Positions 1 through 9,127 of a DNA stretch of 64,000 bases are shown piece by piece (the first letter of the stretch is position 1; every line of letters starts with the position of its first letter). Under the pieces are notes generated by a model, which was not told the DNA's origin, ran no database searches, and saw nothing but the letters and a program-made list of their open reading frames with translations. Location: positions 558,001 to 622,000 of the forward strand of contig NZ_JBHUIB010000012.1 of the NCBI RefSeq assembly GCF_042682785.1, in the 5' to 3' direction. This DNA comes from Thalassotalea_F euphylliae. GTDB taxonomy: Bacteria; Pseudomonadota; Gammaproteobacteria; Enterobacterales; Alteromonadaceae. The translations under genes and the position numbers were made by a program.

Positions 1-1176
1 TTACATAGCGTTTATTTGAGACGCGATAATCTTTACGCGCTCACGATCCATAGCTTCTTTAATTGCCTTACCCTTTACCCCTTGTTTTACATATTCAGTC
101 GCTACGACGTCTCTTAATAAATGCGCCGTATTTTTTAGGGAATTCACTAACTCGGATGGTAGACAGTCACCATTAAGGCCACGGGTTGCGAGTATAATGT
201 TGTCTAGTAGCTCTGGTTTTCGATAGATATCTGCTTGCTCAAAGAAAGTCAGCGATTCTCGGGGCGATTGTGATGGTAAATTAACTATTTGCTCGTGGAG
301 TTGCCACGTTTTTTGTGTCAGCAATTTAGGCGCATTAGGCACTTTTAGCTGCGACAATATAGCATTCAGTGCGGACTCTTGATCATTTGGGGCAGTACTA
401 TCAATCAGCTGATTTACAAATACAGCAAATCGGATATCTGCATCTTTCGTTAATTGAGCGACACGAACCAATGCACTGGTTACCTCTTGAATGTTAATGA
501 CGGAAGTAGATATTGCCGAAATAATAGCGGTGAGTGCTTTGGTTTCATGTAGTAAAGTAATAAACACTTCTGGATTAGGTTCGCTAATCGCTCTTTCAAA
601 TTCCTTCCAAATTCTTTCTGCTGACAAAGCACTGAGCTCACCGCTTAGCGCAATTTTCTCCATCAATGCTTTAGTTTCATTCGCTACGGTAAACCCGTAT
701 TGCGTATAACGAGCGGCAAAGCGCGCAACGCGTAAAACGCGAAGAGGATCTTCTTCAAACGCAGGAGAAACGTGGCGTAATACTTTGGCCTTTAGGTCTT
801 CTTTACCACCATAAGGATCAATAATATCGCCGTGGTGCGATTGTGCCATCGCATTCACGGTTAAGTCTCTACGCATTAAGTCTTGTTCAATGGTCACGTC
901 AGGTTCTGCGTAACATTCGAAACCCGTATAACCTTTACCTTTCTTTCGCTCTGTTCTTGCCAGAGCATATTCTTCCTTCGTTTGTGGGTGCAGAAATACA
1001 GGGAAATCTTTACCGACTTGAGTGAAACCTAAGCGCTTCATTTGCTCGGGTGTTGAGCCAACCACTAAGTAATCTCTTTCCACAACAGGGTGATTGAGCA
1101 GGGTGTCGCGCACTGCACCGCCAACAAGGAATACAGAGAGCGAACTTAGGTCAATAGGCATGGTGTCGTTTTTCAT
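1..1176 (-). CDS. cca: CCA-adding enzyme (tRNA nucleotidyltransferase)
   Basis: This 391-residue protein adds or repairs the 3' CCA end of tRNAs in the cytoplasm. The N-terminus shows the class II nucleotidyltransferase signature FLVGGAVRDTLL (about residues 16-27), then the conserved blocks DFPVFLHPQT, YALARTERK and RRDLTVNAMA, and HVSPAFEEDPLRVLRVARFAARY, all closely matching gammaproteobacterial Cca. Two departures are visible. The metal-binding DxD pair of E. coli Cca (DRD) reads ERD here, a conservative change. The C-terminal HD phosphohydrolase motif (HDLGKG in E. coli) is not recognisable; the matching region reads FAVFVNQLID. So the phosphatase/phosphodiesterase activities of the E. 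coli enzyme are probably absent, while CCA addition should remain. The gene is complete, ending at the first base of the window, and is slightly shorter than the E. coli protein (about 412). An internal ATG five codons in is an alternative start; neither has a clear ribosome binding site. It is divergent from the GspA-type gene. Confidence 0.95.
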   Translation of the reverse strand: MKNDTMPIDLSSLSVFLVGGAVRDTLLNHPVVERDYLVVGSTPEQMKRLGFTQVGKDFPVFLHPQTKEEYALARTERKKGKGYTGFECYAEPDVTIEQDLMRRDLTVNAMAQSHHGDIIDPYGGKEDLKAKVLRHVSPAFEEDPLRVLRVARFAARYTQYGFTVANETKALMEKIALSGELSALSAERIWKEFERAISEPNPEVFITLLHETKALTAIISAISTSVINIQEVTSALVRVAQLTKDADIRFAVFVNQLIDSTAPNDQESALNAILSQLKVPNAPKLLTQKTWQLHEQIVNLPSQSPRESLTFFEQADIYRKPELLDNIILATRGLNGDCLPSELVNSLKNTAHLLRDVVATEYVKQGVKGKAIKEAMDRERVKIIASQINAM

Positions 1177-1355
1177 AGCGTGGCGGTTACTGCTTTATAT
1201 GAAGATGTTTGTTCAACTTAATGGAGGCAGTGTAACACAGTTCAAAACTGCAGTGCTCTGAGCGTGGGACTCTTTTAGTTTGTGCTTTGACATATGAATT
1301 GAGAGCTAGTAGTTTGAGCGTCGATACTTATAATTCAGCGCAGCTATTTTACATA

Positions 1356-3038
1356 ATGTACACAGGATTTTTTGGTTTAGGGGATATACCTTTTTCAATT
1401 GCGCCTAACCCTGATTTTTTATTTTTAGGTGATCGTCATAAGGAGGCGCTCGCGCACTTAACCTACGGACTTGGTGATACAGGCGGATTTGTTCTGTTGA
1501 CAGGGGAAGTAGGAACCGGGAAAACGACGCTAAGTCGCAGGTTGCTTGAACAACTGCCAGAGAATACCGACGTTGCATTCATTCTAAACCCCACGCTGTC
1601 GTGCTTAGAGCTGCTGGCGACTATCTGCGATGAGTTAGGCGTTCGCTATAAAAAAGCGGGCGTCACGTTAAAGTATTTGACCGACAAAATTCAGCAAAAG
1701 CTGTTAACTAACCAGGAGCAAGATCGCAATACCCTGTTGATTATTGATGAAGCTCAGCACTTGCAGCCAGAAGTGTTGGAGCAACTTCGGTTACTTACAA
1801 ACCTTGAAACGAATACGCGTAAGTTATTGCAAGTCGTGTTAATTGGGCAGCCTGAGTTGCAGCAATTGCTGCAGCGACGTGACTTGCGTCAATTGGCGCA
1901 ACGTATCACTGCGCGTTACCACTTGTTGCCATTAACCCGCAATGAGGTAGCTGAGTACATAAAACACCGATTGGCTGTTGTGGATTGTCATCGTCCGCTA
2001 TTCAAGCCTAACGCTATTTCTACGATTCATAAAATATCGAAAGGCATCCCACGTTTGATTAATTTGCTGTGTGATCGCGCACTTGCCAATGCTTACGGCA
2101 AGAATGACGCACTGGTGACAAGAAAAACAGTGATAGAAGCCTCAGAGCAAGCGTTAGGTAGTGAATATCACCTTCAACCTTGGTGGCGCAGCAGAGCACT
2201 TATAGGCGCCAGTGTCGCAGCTAATCTAGTGGTCATCGCAGGGGTAGCATTTTGGTTCGGCAGCCAACAGAATACTCAAGAAGTGTTAGTCAATACTGCG
2301 AAGGTCAACGCTACTGAAGAGGTTCAATCGCCAGTGGTTTCCGTCTCTCAAAGCGCAGAAGGCAAAGCAAATGAGGAAACTCAATATGTTGGCTCTGCGC
2401 TGCCTCCAAGCAATAGTGAATTGACAAAGGCTAGTGTGCAGGCTGAGCCTACAGCAGAACCTAAACAACAAATTGATAGCGCTTCTCCGGCAGATAATAG
2501 CCAGCCTGAACAGCTGGTGGTTGGTCATTTACCGCAATCAACAACCCATTCATTGCGGCCCCAACAGTCTGCTGGTGCGCGAAAAAATGACGCAGAAAAA
2601 CCTAGACAAATCTTAAGTCACGAAGCCGCTCAACAGCCAACCGAGCGACAGGCAGCAACGGCGCAACCTCAAAACTCGGTGACGTTTGATGCGTCACAAT
2701 TGGAAAGTAACTCGAATGACTTATTGAATAGGTTACAGGATGCGATAGAAGAAACCGATCAAATTGCCGATAGTGATTACGTGGAGCCTGAGCCAGAGCA
2801 GCCAGTGCCCTCTTTACTTGATATGCCTTCGCATATTCAAAATCGTGTACCAGCGATGCAGTTTGAAGTGCACATTTATGCGACCGATGGAAATGGGTGG
2901 GTGAGAGTAAATGGTCGTGAGCGCTACGAAGGAGATATCGTTGCAAACGGTATTACACTTGCGCAAATATTGCCGGATCTTGTGATCCTGGAAATGGATG
3001 GCGCGCAGTTTTCTTTGCCCGCATTGAGTAGCTGGTAA
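1356..3038 (+). CDS. GspA-GspB fusion: ExeA-type AAA ATPase with C-terminal GspB domain
   Basis: The protein is 560 residues from the ATG at 1356. That start is preferred because the ExeA family begins MYTxFFGL; a TTG at 1287 in the same frame would add 23 unconvincing residues. An AAA+ domain fills the first ~270 residues, with Walker A GEVGTGKT (50-57) and Walker B LIIDEAQ (128-134). One transmembrane helix follows (about 282-306, after WWRSRALIGASVAANLVV), then about 180 residues of low-complexity Gln/Ser/Glu/Pro linker. The last ~75 residues (MPSHIQ...VHIYA...GWVRVNGRERYEGDI) match the periplasmic GspB domain. In the family, GspA/ExeA and GspB/ExeB work together to place the type II secretin GspD through peptidoglycan. 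Here the inner-membrane ATPase and its periplasmic partner are one polypeptide. No other secretion gene is nearby. It is convergent with the HD-GYP gene. Confidence 0.85.
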   Translation: MYTGFFGLGDIPFSIAPNPDFLFLGDRHKEALAHLTYGLGDTGGFVLLTGEVGTGKTTLSRRLLEQLPENTDVAFILNPTLSCLELLATICDELGVRYKKAGVTLKYLTDKIQQKLLTNQEQDRNTLLIIDEAQHLQPEVLEQLRLLTNLETNTRKLLQVVLIGQPELQQLLQRRDLRQLAQRITARYHLLPLTRNEVAEYIKHRLAVVDCHRPLFKPNAISTIHKISKGIPRLINLLCDRALANAYGKNDALVTRKTVIEASEQALGSEYHLQPWWRSRALIGASVAANLVVIAGVAFWFGSQQNTQEVLVNTAKVNATEEVQSPVVSVSQSAEGKANEETQYVGSALPPSNSELTKASVQAEPTAEPKQQIDSASPADNSQPEQLVVGHLPQSTTHSLRPQQSAGARKNDAEKPRQILSHEAAQQPTERQAATAQPQNSVTFDASQLESNSNDLLNRLQDAIEETDQIADSDYVEPEPEQPVPSLLDMPSHIQNRVPAMQFEVHIYATDGNGWVRVNGRERYEGDIVANGITLAQILPDLVILEMDGAQFSLPALSSW

Positions 3039-3070
3039 GTGATACCAGCTACTATTTGCCAGCAAGCAAA

Positions 3071-4303
3071 TTAGCTGACAAATGCCGTTTTGAAAAAGTT
3101 AAGTAAACTAATGTTAAATTCTTCTGGGCGAATACATTTGTCTACTTGGTCACGGTATTTCGACTTACTCAAATCAATATCCTCAATCGGTATAGCTTGA
3201 TTGAGACGGGCATTGTAGAAAACTTTAACGATAGGGTGGGTTGGTTTTGTTTTGTTGCGTTCACTTACTAAGCCAATTTTGCCGCTGTTAAGCTGGACTA
3301 AAGTACCTACCGGATATGCACCTAAACATTGGATAAACTTTTCGACTAATTCTTCGTCGTAAGCGGTAGCAGATTCTTGAACCAAGGTTTTAAAGGCTGC
3401 AACAGGGTCGATAGCATCTTGATAACAGCGATCAGATGTCATCGCATCATAACTATCGATAATTGCCATCATGCGTCCGTATTTACTGATGTCATTACCC
3501 TTTAAACCTCTTGGGTAGCCACTGCCGTCGATACGTTCGTGGTGCTCTAAAATCACTTTCATTGTAATGTGCGAGATATGTGGCGTGTCTTCTAAAATTT
3601 TAGCGCCAAGTGCCACATGGGTTCGGACAATACTTTGCTGTTTGTCGGTGAGCGGACCTGGTTTATTTAGAATATCATCAGGAATAAACACTTTGCCAAT
3701 GTCGTGCATAAATGCACCTAGTGTCAGTTGTTCGATAACATCGCGATCAAACTTTAGGTGTTTAGCGAAAACGGCCATCAAAATAGAGCAATTTAGCGAG
3801 TGCTCCATTAAATAGTTACTTTTAGAGCGAAGCCGAGATAAACACGTCAACGCATCTTGGTTTCTGAATATAGAATCCACCATAGCGTCTGTAGTCTCGC
3901 GCACTTCTTCAGCGTGTAAGCTTCTATCAGCATTTATATTGGTTAAAATCTTACTTTGTAATTCTTTAGCGTTGCCGTACAGTGACTTTGCTTTGTTTAG
4001 CTCGTCATCTAGCGATACAACTTTTTGGCGGCCAACACGATTTAATTTAGACAACGGGCTAGAGCTAATATTTGGCATCACTTTGTCGATATTATCTACG
4101 GCCTTTTGACGAGAGGGATCGACAATTACTTTTTTTATACCAGCCTCTTTTAGCTGCATTACTTTAGCTAAGCTCAGTACGTAACCTTCGGATTTGAGGA
4201 TAAATCCTTTGTCTTGATAGGAAATCGATTTTACGTACATGCCTGGACGTAACAGATCGATGGTAATTTCTTGGTAACCGTTATCTTGTAATTCGCTTGG
4301 CAT
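3071..4303 (-). CDS. HD-GYP domain c-di-GMP phosphodiesterase with DUF3391
   Basis: A cytoplasmic protein of about 410 residues. The N-terminal ~140 residues carry the DUF3391 signature (ITIDLLRPGMYVKSI). The C-terminal half is an HD-GYP domain with the metal-binding HD pair in FMHDIGK, a downstream HHERIDGSGYP motif containing the GYP triad, and IIDSYDAMTSDRCY. Family members hydrolyse c-di-GMP to GMP or pGpG, so this is a candidate c-di-GMP-lowering enzyme; several other c-di-GMP genes occur in the window. No signal peptide or membrane segment is seen. The start is uncertain: a TTG at 4330 and ATGs at 4318, 4306 and 4303 are in frame. I chose 4303 because AGGG lies six bases upstream. The gene follows leuD closely on the same strand and may be read with the leu operon. 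Confidence 0.85.
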   Translation of the reverse strand: MPSELQDNGYQEITIDLLRPGMYVKSISYQDKGFILKSEGYVLSLAKVMQLKEAGIKKVIVDPSRQKAVDNIDKVMPNISSSPLSKLNRVGRQKVVSLDDELNKAKSLYGNAKELQSKILTNINADRSLHAEEVRETTDAMVDSIFRNQDALTCLSRLRSKSNYLMEHSLNCSILMAVFAKHLKFDRDVIEQLTLGAFMHDIGKVFIPDDILNKPGPLTDKQQSIVRTHVALGAKILEDTPHISHITMKVILEHHERIDGSGYPRGLKGNDISKYGRMMAIIDSYDAMTSDRCYQDAIDPVAAFKTLVQESATAYDEELVEKFIQCLGAYPVGTLVQLNSGKIGLVSERNKTKPTHPIVKVFYNARLNQAIPIEDIDLSKSKYRDQVDKCIRPEEFNISLLNFFKTAFVS

Positions 4304-4342
4304 CATTAGCCCTGTCATAGCCGATGCCAAGCGAGTAGGGCT

Positions 4343-4939
4343 TTACTGCCAATTAGCTAGTTTTGCCTCATATGCCTCGATGACATCTATTTTTTTAAGT
4401 GTCCAGCCGACGCTGTCTACACCGTTTTCTAAACAATATTGATGAAATTCATCTAATGAAAAAGTGTAGCATCTGTCGCCGTCGCTGACTTTATTATTAA
4501 GTAAATCAACCGTCAACGACTTTGTCGTCTGTCCGCATTGGTCGAACAGTTCATTTATTTCGTCGTGGGTGAGTTTTACCGGTACAATGCCAATGTTGAT
4601 GCAGTTTGCGTAAAATATGTCAGCAAAGCTTGGTGCTATAATCGCTTTAAAACCATATTCTTGTAATGCCCACGGTGCATGTTCGCGACTAGAACCACAG
4701 CCAAAGTTCTCCCGCGTTAATAGTATACTCGCACCTTGATATTGGGGAGCATTTAAAATGAAGTCTGGATTTGGATTCTTACCTTCCGCATCTATATATC
4801 GCCAGTCATGAAAGGCATGCTGCCCAAAACCTACACGTTCTGTTTTTTGCAAAAATTGCTTAGGAATAATTTGGTCGGTGTCTACATTAGCGATGTCTAA
4901 TGGGGCAACTAAACCTGTATGTGTGGTGAATTTATCCAT
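4343..4939 (-). CDS. leuD: 3-isopropylmalate dehydratase small subunit
   Basis: This 198-residue protein is the small (swivel-domain) subunit of isopropylmalate isomerase, which with LeuC converts 2-isopropylmalate to 3-isopropylmalate in leucine synthesis. The sequence shows the family features: an N-terminal FTTHTGLVAPLDIANVDTDQIIPKQFL, the LTRENFGCGSSREHAPWAL substrate-loop motif, and FADIFYANCINIGIVPV. Length is normal for bacterial LeuD (about 200). A strong ribosome binding site (TAGGAGC) precedes the ATG. It is the last leu gene of a leuA-B-C-D operon, nine bases after leuC, and is followed by the HD-GYP gene. Confidence 0.97.
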   Translation of the reverse strand: MDKFTTHTGLVAPLDIANVDTDQIIPKQFLQKTERVGFGQHAFHDWRYIDAEGKNPNPDFILNAPQYQGASILLTRENFGCGSSREHAPWALQEYGFKAIIAPSFADIFYANCINIGIVPVKLTHDEINELFDQCGQTTKSLTVDLLNNKVSDGDRCYTFSLDEFHQYCLENGVDSVGWTLKKIDVIEAYEAKLANWQ

Positions 4940-4948
4940 GCGTTGCTC

Positions 4949-6364
4949 CTAGTTATTCGCATTTAAATCTACAAAGTGACCAGCAATTGCTGCCGCAGCT
5001 GCCATTTCAGGGCTGACTAAGTGGGTTCGGCTACCTCGGCCCTGTCTACCCTCAAAGTTTCGATTCGAGGTTGAGGCACAGCGATCACCTTCTTCCAACC
5101 TATCGTCATTCATACCTAAACACATTGAACAACCTGGCAGGCGCCACTCAAATCCTGCTTCAGTGAATACTTTGGCTAAGCCTTCTTGCTCAGCTTGCTC
5201 ACGCACACGGTAAGAGCCCGGCACCACAATCGCGTCAACATTTGCAGACACTTTTTGACCTTGTTCTGCAAATTGACTAACGACTTTAGCCGCGGCACGC
5301 AAATCTTCTATGCGAGAGTTGGTGCAGGAGCCGATAAACACTTTGTTTACTGGTATATCAGTGATTTTCGTCCCTGCAGTTAGACCCATATAATTTAACG
5401 CTTTCACACAAGAGTCTTTTTCTACCGGATCTGTAAAATCCTCTGGCGCGGGTACAGTGGCGTCAATTGAAGTGACTTGTCCTGGTGTAGTGCCCCACGT
5501 CACTTGCGCTTTGATATCTTTTCCTTCAAGGACAAGTTCAGTATCAAACGTAGCGCCTTCGTCAGTTTTTAATGTTTTCCAGTAAGCAACAGCTGCTTCC
5601 CATTCATCCAATTTGGGTGCGTATTCTTTATGCTGAATATACTCAAATGTGGTTTCATCGGGGGCGATTAAACCCGCTTTAGCGCCAAATTCAATGCTCA
5701 TATTACAGATGGTCATGCGTTCTTCCATTGACAGTGCCTGTATTGCATCACCGCAATATTCGACTACATAACCTGTTGCACCTGCGCTCCCGGTTTTGCC
5801 AATAATAGCCAAGATAATATCTTTGGCGCTGATACCCACGCCAACGTTGCCTTTTACTTCGATACGCATCGTTTTCGCTTTTGTTTGGCGTAAGGTCTGT
5901 GAAGCAAGTACGTGCTCTACTTCAGAAGTACCAATACCGAAAGCTAGTGCGCCAAACGCACCATGCGTAGCAGTATGTGAATCACCACACACAATCACCT
6001 GACCCGGTTGTGTGATGCCAAGCTCTGGCCCCATGACATGGACAATACCTTGGTTTTTATGTCCCATACCAAATAATTTGATACCAAATTCTTCACAGTT
6101 TTTCTCAAGCGTACGCAACTGATTCGCTGCCGCATCACCTGCTGCATCAATAGCCACCGAGCGTGTTGAAATATTATGATCCATGGTGGCAATCGTTTTG
6201 TCTGGACGGCGTACCGGGCGATTATGAAATTTTAAATTGGCGAATGCCTGCGGAGATGTCACTTCGTGAATTAAGTGTCGATCGACGTACAACAAAGGCG
6301 TTTCACCTGGGGTATTTTCAACTAAATGGCTTTGCCATAACTTCTCATATAAGGTAGTTGCCAT
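4949..6364 (-). CDS. leuC: 3-isopropylmalate dehydratase large subunit
   Basis: This 471-residue protein is the aconitase-fold large subunit of isopropylmalate isomerase, working with LeuD in the second step of leucine synthesis. It carries the 4Fe-4S ligands in the motifs GSCTNSR and GCSMCLGMN, the conserved CGDSHTATHGAFGALAFGIGTSEVEHVL block, and the C-terminal STSNRNFEGRQG motif. Length fits bacterial LeuC (466 in E. coli). The start has a good site (AGGAAGC). It lies three bases after the end of leuB and is part of the leuABCD operon. Confidence 0.97.
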   Translation of the reverse strand: MATTLYEKLWQSHLVENTPGETPLLYVDRHLIHEVTSPQAFANLKFHNRPVRRPDKTIATMDHNISTRSVAIDAAGDAAANQLRTLEKNCEEFGIKLFGMGHKNQGIVHVMGPELGITQPGQVIVCGDSHTATHGAFGALAFGIGTSEVEHVLASQTLRQTKAKTMRIEVKGNVGVGISAKDIILAIIGKTGSAGATGYVVEYCGDAIQALSMEERMTICNMSIEFGAKAGLIAPDETTFEYIQHKEYAPKLDEWEAAVAYWKTLKTDEGATFDTELVLEGKDIKAQVTWGTTPGQVTSIDATVPAPEDFTDPVEKDSCVKALNYMGLTAGTKITDIPVNKVFIGSCTNSRIEDLRAAAKVVSQFAEQGQKVSANVDAIVVPGSYRVREQAEQEGLAKVFTEAGFEWRLPGCSMCLGMNDDRLEEGDRCASTSNRNFEGRQGRGSRTHLVSPEMAAAAAIAGHFVDLNANN

Positions 6365-6367
6365 GGG

Positions 6368-7456
6368 TTATGCTTCCTTTATTTGCTGGCAGATATAATC
6401 GCCGACTTCACTAGTGGTTTTGGCTTCTGCTTTTTTATCTGCGGGCATTAAATCGGCAGTTAGCATGTTATCATCGAGTGCCCGCGCCACAGCTTTTTCA
6501 ATAGCGTTTGCAGCGCCGTCTTGATTCAAGCTGTAGCGAAGCATTAAGGCTGCTGACAAGATTTGTGCAATGGGGTTAGCAATGCCTTTACCTGCGATAT
6601 CTGGGGCGCTACCGCCAGCAGGTTCATACATACCGAAGCCAGATTCATTTAGGCTCGCAGACGGCAACATACCCATAGAGCCGGTGATCATTGCGCAAAT
6701 GTCTGACAAAATGTCACCAAAAAGGTTTGGGCATAACATAACGTCGAATTGATTTGGGTCACGCACTAATTGCATCGCTGCATTGTCGACATAAAGATGT
6801 TCTAGCTCTACATCAGCGTACTCTTTAGCGACTTCATTCACGACTTCTCGCCACAAAATACTCGTCGCCAATACATTTGCTTTGTCCACTGATGTCACTT
6901 TGTTGTTTCTTTTACGTGCCGCTTGAAACGCTAAATGTGAGATGCGGCGGATCTCCCGGCGAGAATACAACATGGTGTCAAAGCCTGTTTCTTCCTCACC
7001 GTCGCCTTTTCGCCCTTTGGGTTGTCCAAAGTAAATATCACCGGTTAATTCTCGAATGACTAAGACATCAAATCCTGGTGCTGCGATATCGCTGCGAAGC
7101 GTCGACAACTCGGCTAGTGCAGGTTGTAGGGTCGCCGGACGCATATTACAAAACAAATCAAAATGCCCGCGTAAACCCAATAATGCGCATCGCTCTGGTT
7201 GCTCTGTTGGTGGCAAATTCTCCCATTTAGGGCCACCGACAGAGCCAAATAGAATGGCGTCACTCTGTTCACAGCCTTCCAGAGTTGATTTAGGCAGCGC
7301 ATGACCATGGTTGTCGATGGCACAGCCACCAACGTCGTAATCTTGCATATCAATGGTAAAGCTAAATTTATCGGCCACGGCAGCAAGCACTTTTTTTGCT
7401 TCCTGCATCACTTCTGGGCCAATGCCGTCGCCGGCCAATATTGCTATAGATGACAT
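6368..7456 (-). CDS. leuB: 3-isopropylmalate dehydrogenase
   Basis: This 362-residue NAD-dependent beta-decarboxylating dehydrogenase oxidises 3-isopropylmalate to 2-oxoisocaproate (after decarboxylation) in leucine synthesis. It begins IAILAGDGIGPEVM, has the substrate-binding VIRELTGDIYFG motif, the SVDKANVL segment, and the metal and substrate block PNLFGDILSDICAMITGSMGMLPSASL. Length matches E. coli LeuB (363). The ATG has an AAGGA site. Only eight bases separate it from leuA, and it is close to leuC, so the four leu genes form one transcript. Confidence 0.97.
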   Translation of the reverse strand: MSSIAILAGDGIGPEVMQEAKKVLAAVADKFSFTIDMQDYDVGGCAIDNHGHALPKSTLEGCEQSDAILFGSVGGPKWENLPPTEQPERCALLGLRGHFDLFCNMRPATLQPALAELSTLRSDIAAPGFDVLVIRELTGDIYFGQPKGRKGDGEEETGFDTMLYSRREIRRISHLAFQAARKRNNKVTSVDKANVLATSILWREVVNEVAKEYADVELEHLYVDNAAMQLVRDPNQFDVMLCPNLFGDILSDICAMITGSMGMLPSASLNESGFGMYEPAGGSAPDIAGKGIANPIAQILSAALMLRYSLNQDGAANAIEKAVARALDDNMLTADLMPADKKAEAKTTSEVGDYICQQIKEA

Positions 7457-7464
7457 GTTTTTCC

Positions 7465-9030
7465 TTATGAATTTATAATTTGTTTTGCTGAGCGCTGCTC
7501 GCGGATAGATTGAATTTTTTGCGCACGTTCGATGGCATTTAATGCTGAAACCAATGCTTGGCCTGATGCTTCAATAACGTCGGTGGCAATACCGTAACCG
7601 TGAAATTTTCGGTCTTTCCAGTTCACCACTAAGTTAGCCACGCCTAAACCGTCTTCACCTTCACCTTTATTTGAAATTTTATAGTCAGCGACTTCAATAT
7701 CAACAGCAACACATTCCTTAATCGCTCTATACAAAGCGTCGACAGGGCCGTTGCCTGTTGCTGATTGCACCTGAACTTCCTCGCCGATGGCTAGTTTTAC
7801 ACCCGCCGTCGCAAAGTCGCTGCTACCAGATTGGACGTGCAACTCTTCGATGCGGTAATAGTCTTTTGTGTCTTGTTGTTGAATGTTGAATAACAAGGCT
7901 TCTAAATCATCATCAAATACTTGCCCTTTTTTATCGGCAAGCTTTAAGAAGTCTTGGTATAAGGTGTCTAAGTCGTAATCACTTTCTTGATAACCTAGGC
8001 TTTCCATACGGTGTTTAATCACGTGCCTGCCACTGCGTGAGGTAAGGTTTAATTTGGTTTTACTGATGCCGACGCTTTCGGGGGTCATGATTTCGTATGT
8101 GTTTGAGGCCTTCAACATACCATCTTGGTGGATGCCTGAAGAATGGCTGAACGCGTTGCTACCAACGATTGCCTTATTGGGTTGTACAGGCATGTTGCAT
8201 AAGTGACTAACCAATTTAGAGGTTTTGGCAATTTCTTGATGTTGAATACCTGTTTGCACACCTAAAATATCAGCACGCGTTTTCATGATCATTGCCACTT
8301 CTTCCAATGACGCATTTCCAGCGCGTTCACCAATACCATTGACGGTGCATTCTATTTGGCGAGCACCAGCTTGCACTGCTGCAATAGAATTTGCCACGGC
8401 TAGCCCTAAGTCGTTGTGACAATGCACTGAAATTCGAGCTTGGTCTATATTCGGTACACGATTAAAAAGTGTATCAATGATACCGCCGAATTCATGTGGC
8501 AAGGTATATCCAACGGTATCTGGGATATTGACGGTGGTAGCGCCCGCTTTGATGGCTTGTTCTACCATTCGACATAAATTATCGATGGGTGTGCGGCCAG
8601 CATCTTCACAAGAAAACTCAACATCATCCGTAAATTGTCGAGCGTATTTAACGGCATGTATTGCCATTGCCTCTACATCATTAAAGTCTTTACGAAGTTT
8701 TTGTTGTACGTGGACATCAGAGGTAGAAATAAACGTGTGTATGCGAAATTGATTAGCAACTGAAAGAGCATCAGCACATGCTTTAATATCTGCTTCAACG
8801 GCACGAGACAAACCACAAACAACTGAATTTTTGACATGTTGCGCTATCGTTTGCACTGAATTGAAATCGCCTGGCGACGATACAGGAAAGCCTGCTTCAA
8901 TAATATCAACACCAAGACGTTCAATCGCTAAAGCAATTTGTAGCTTCTCATGAACCGATAAGCTTGCTGTTAATGCTTGCTCGCCATCTCGTAATGTCGT
9001 GTCGAAAATGATTACCTTGTTGTCCATCAT
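7465..9030 (-). CDS. leuA: 2-isopropylmalate synthase
   Basis: The product (about 521 residues) condenses acetyl-CoA with 2-oxoisovalerate, the first committed step of leucine synthesis. It begins with the DRE-TIM metallolyase motif VIIFDTTLRDGEQAL, then GVDIIEAGFPVSSPGD, HCHNDLGLAVANS (metal ligands) and IECTVNGIGERAGNASLEE. The C-terminal ~130 residues form the LeuA dimer regulatory domain that mediates leucine feedback inhibition in the family. I place the start at 9030 because AGGA stands five bases upstream and the reading from there (MMDNKVIIFD) matches known LeuA; an in-frame ATG at 9051 would add seven residues. It is the first structural gene of leuABCD, downstream of a leader peptide and attenuator. 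Confidence 0.96.
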   Translation of the reverse strand: MMDNKVIIFDTTLRDGEQALTASLSVHEKLQIALAIERLGVDIIEAGFPVSSPGDFNSVQTIAQHVKNSVVCGLSRAVEADIKACADALSVANQFRIHTFISTSDVHVQQKLRKDFNDVEAMAIHAVKYARQFTDDVEFSCEDAGRTPIDNLCRMVEQAIKAGATTVNIPDTVGYTLPHEFGGIIDTLFNRVPNIDQARISVHCHNDLGLAVANSIAAVQAGARQIECTVNGIGERAGNASLEEVAMIMKTRADILGVQTGIQHQEIAKTSKLVSHLCNMPVQPNKAIVGSNAFSHSSGIHQDGMLKASNTYEIMTPESVGISKTKLNLTSRSGRHVIKHRMESLGYQESDYDLDTLYQDFLKLADKKGQVFDDDLEALLFNIQQQDTKDYYRIEELHVQSGSSDFATAGVKLAIGEEVQVQSATGNGPVDALYRAIKECVAVDIEVADYKISNKGEGEDGLGVANLVVNWKDRKFHGYGIATDVIEASGQALVSALNAIERAQKIQSIREQRSAKQIINS

Positions 9031-9071
9031 TCTTGTCCTATGGTTATCCACTAAGCTAAAAATGCAGGCAT

Positions 9072-9099
9072 AAAAAAACCCGCGTAATTAGCGCGGGTT
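9072..9099 (-). terminator. leu operon attenuator terminator
   Basis: Read on the minus strand, an eight-base-pair stem (AACCCGCG with CGCGGGTT) with a seven-base loop is followed by seven T's. It lies between the leucine-rich leader ORF and leuA, where a transcription attenuator belongs. By analogy with the enterobacterial leu leader, translation of the leader controls whether this hairpin forms; the alternative antiterminator pairing was not computed. Confidence 0.85.
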
Positions 9100-9127
9100 C
9101 TTCGGTTATTCTCTGTTATTAACTAAT

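Noticed and set aside
1287..1355. Upstream TTG extension of the GspA-type gene
   Set aside because: The 23 extra residues have no family match, while MYTGFFGL at 1356 is the family's normal N-terminus.
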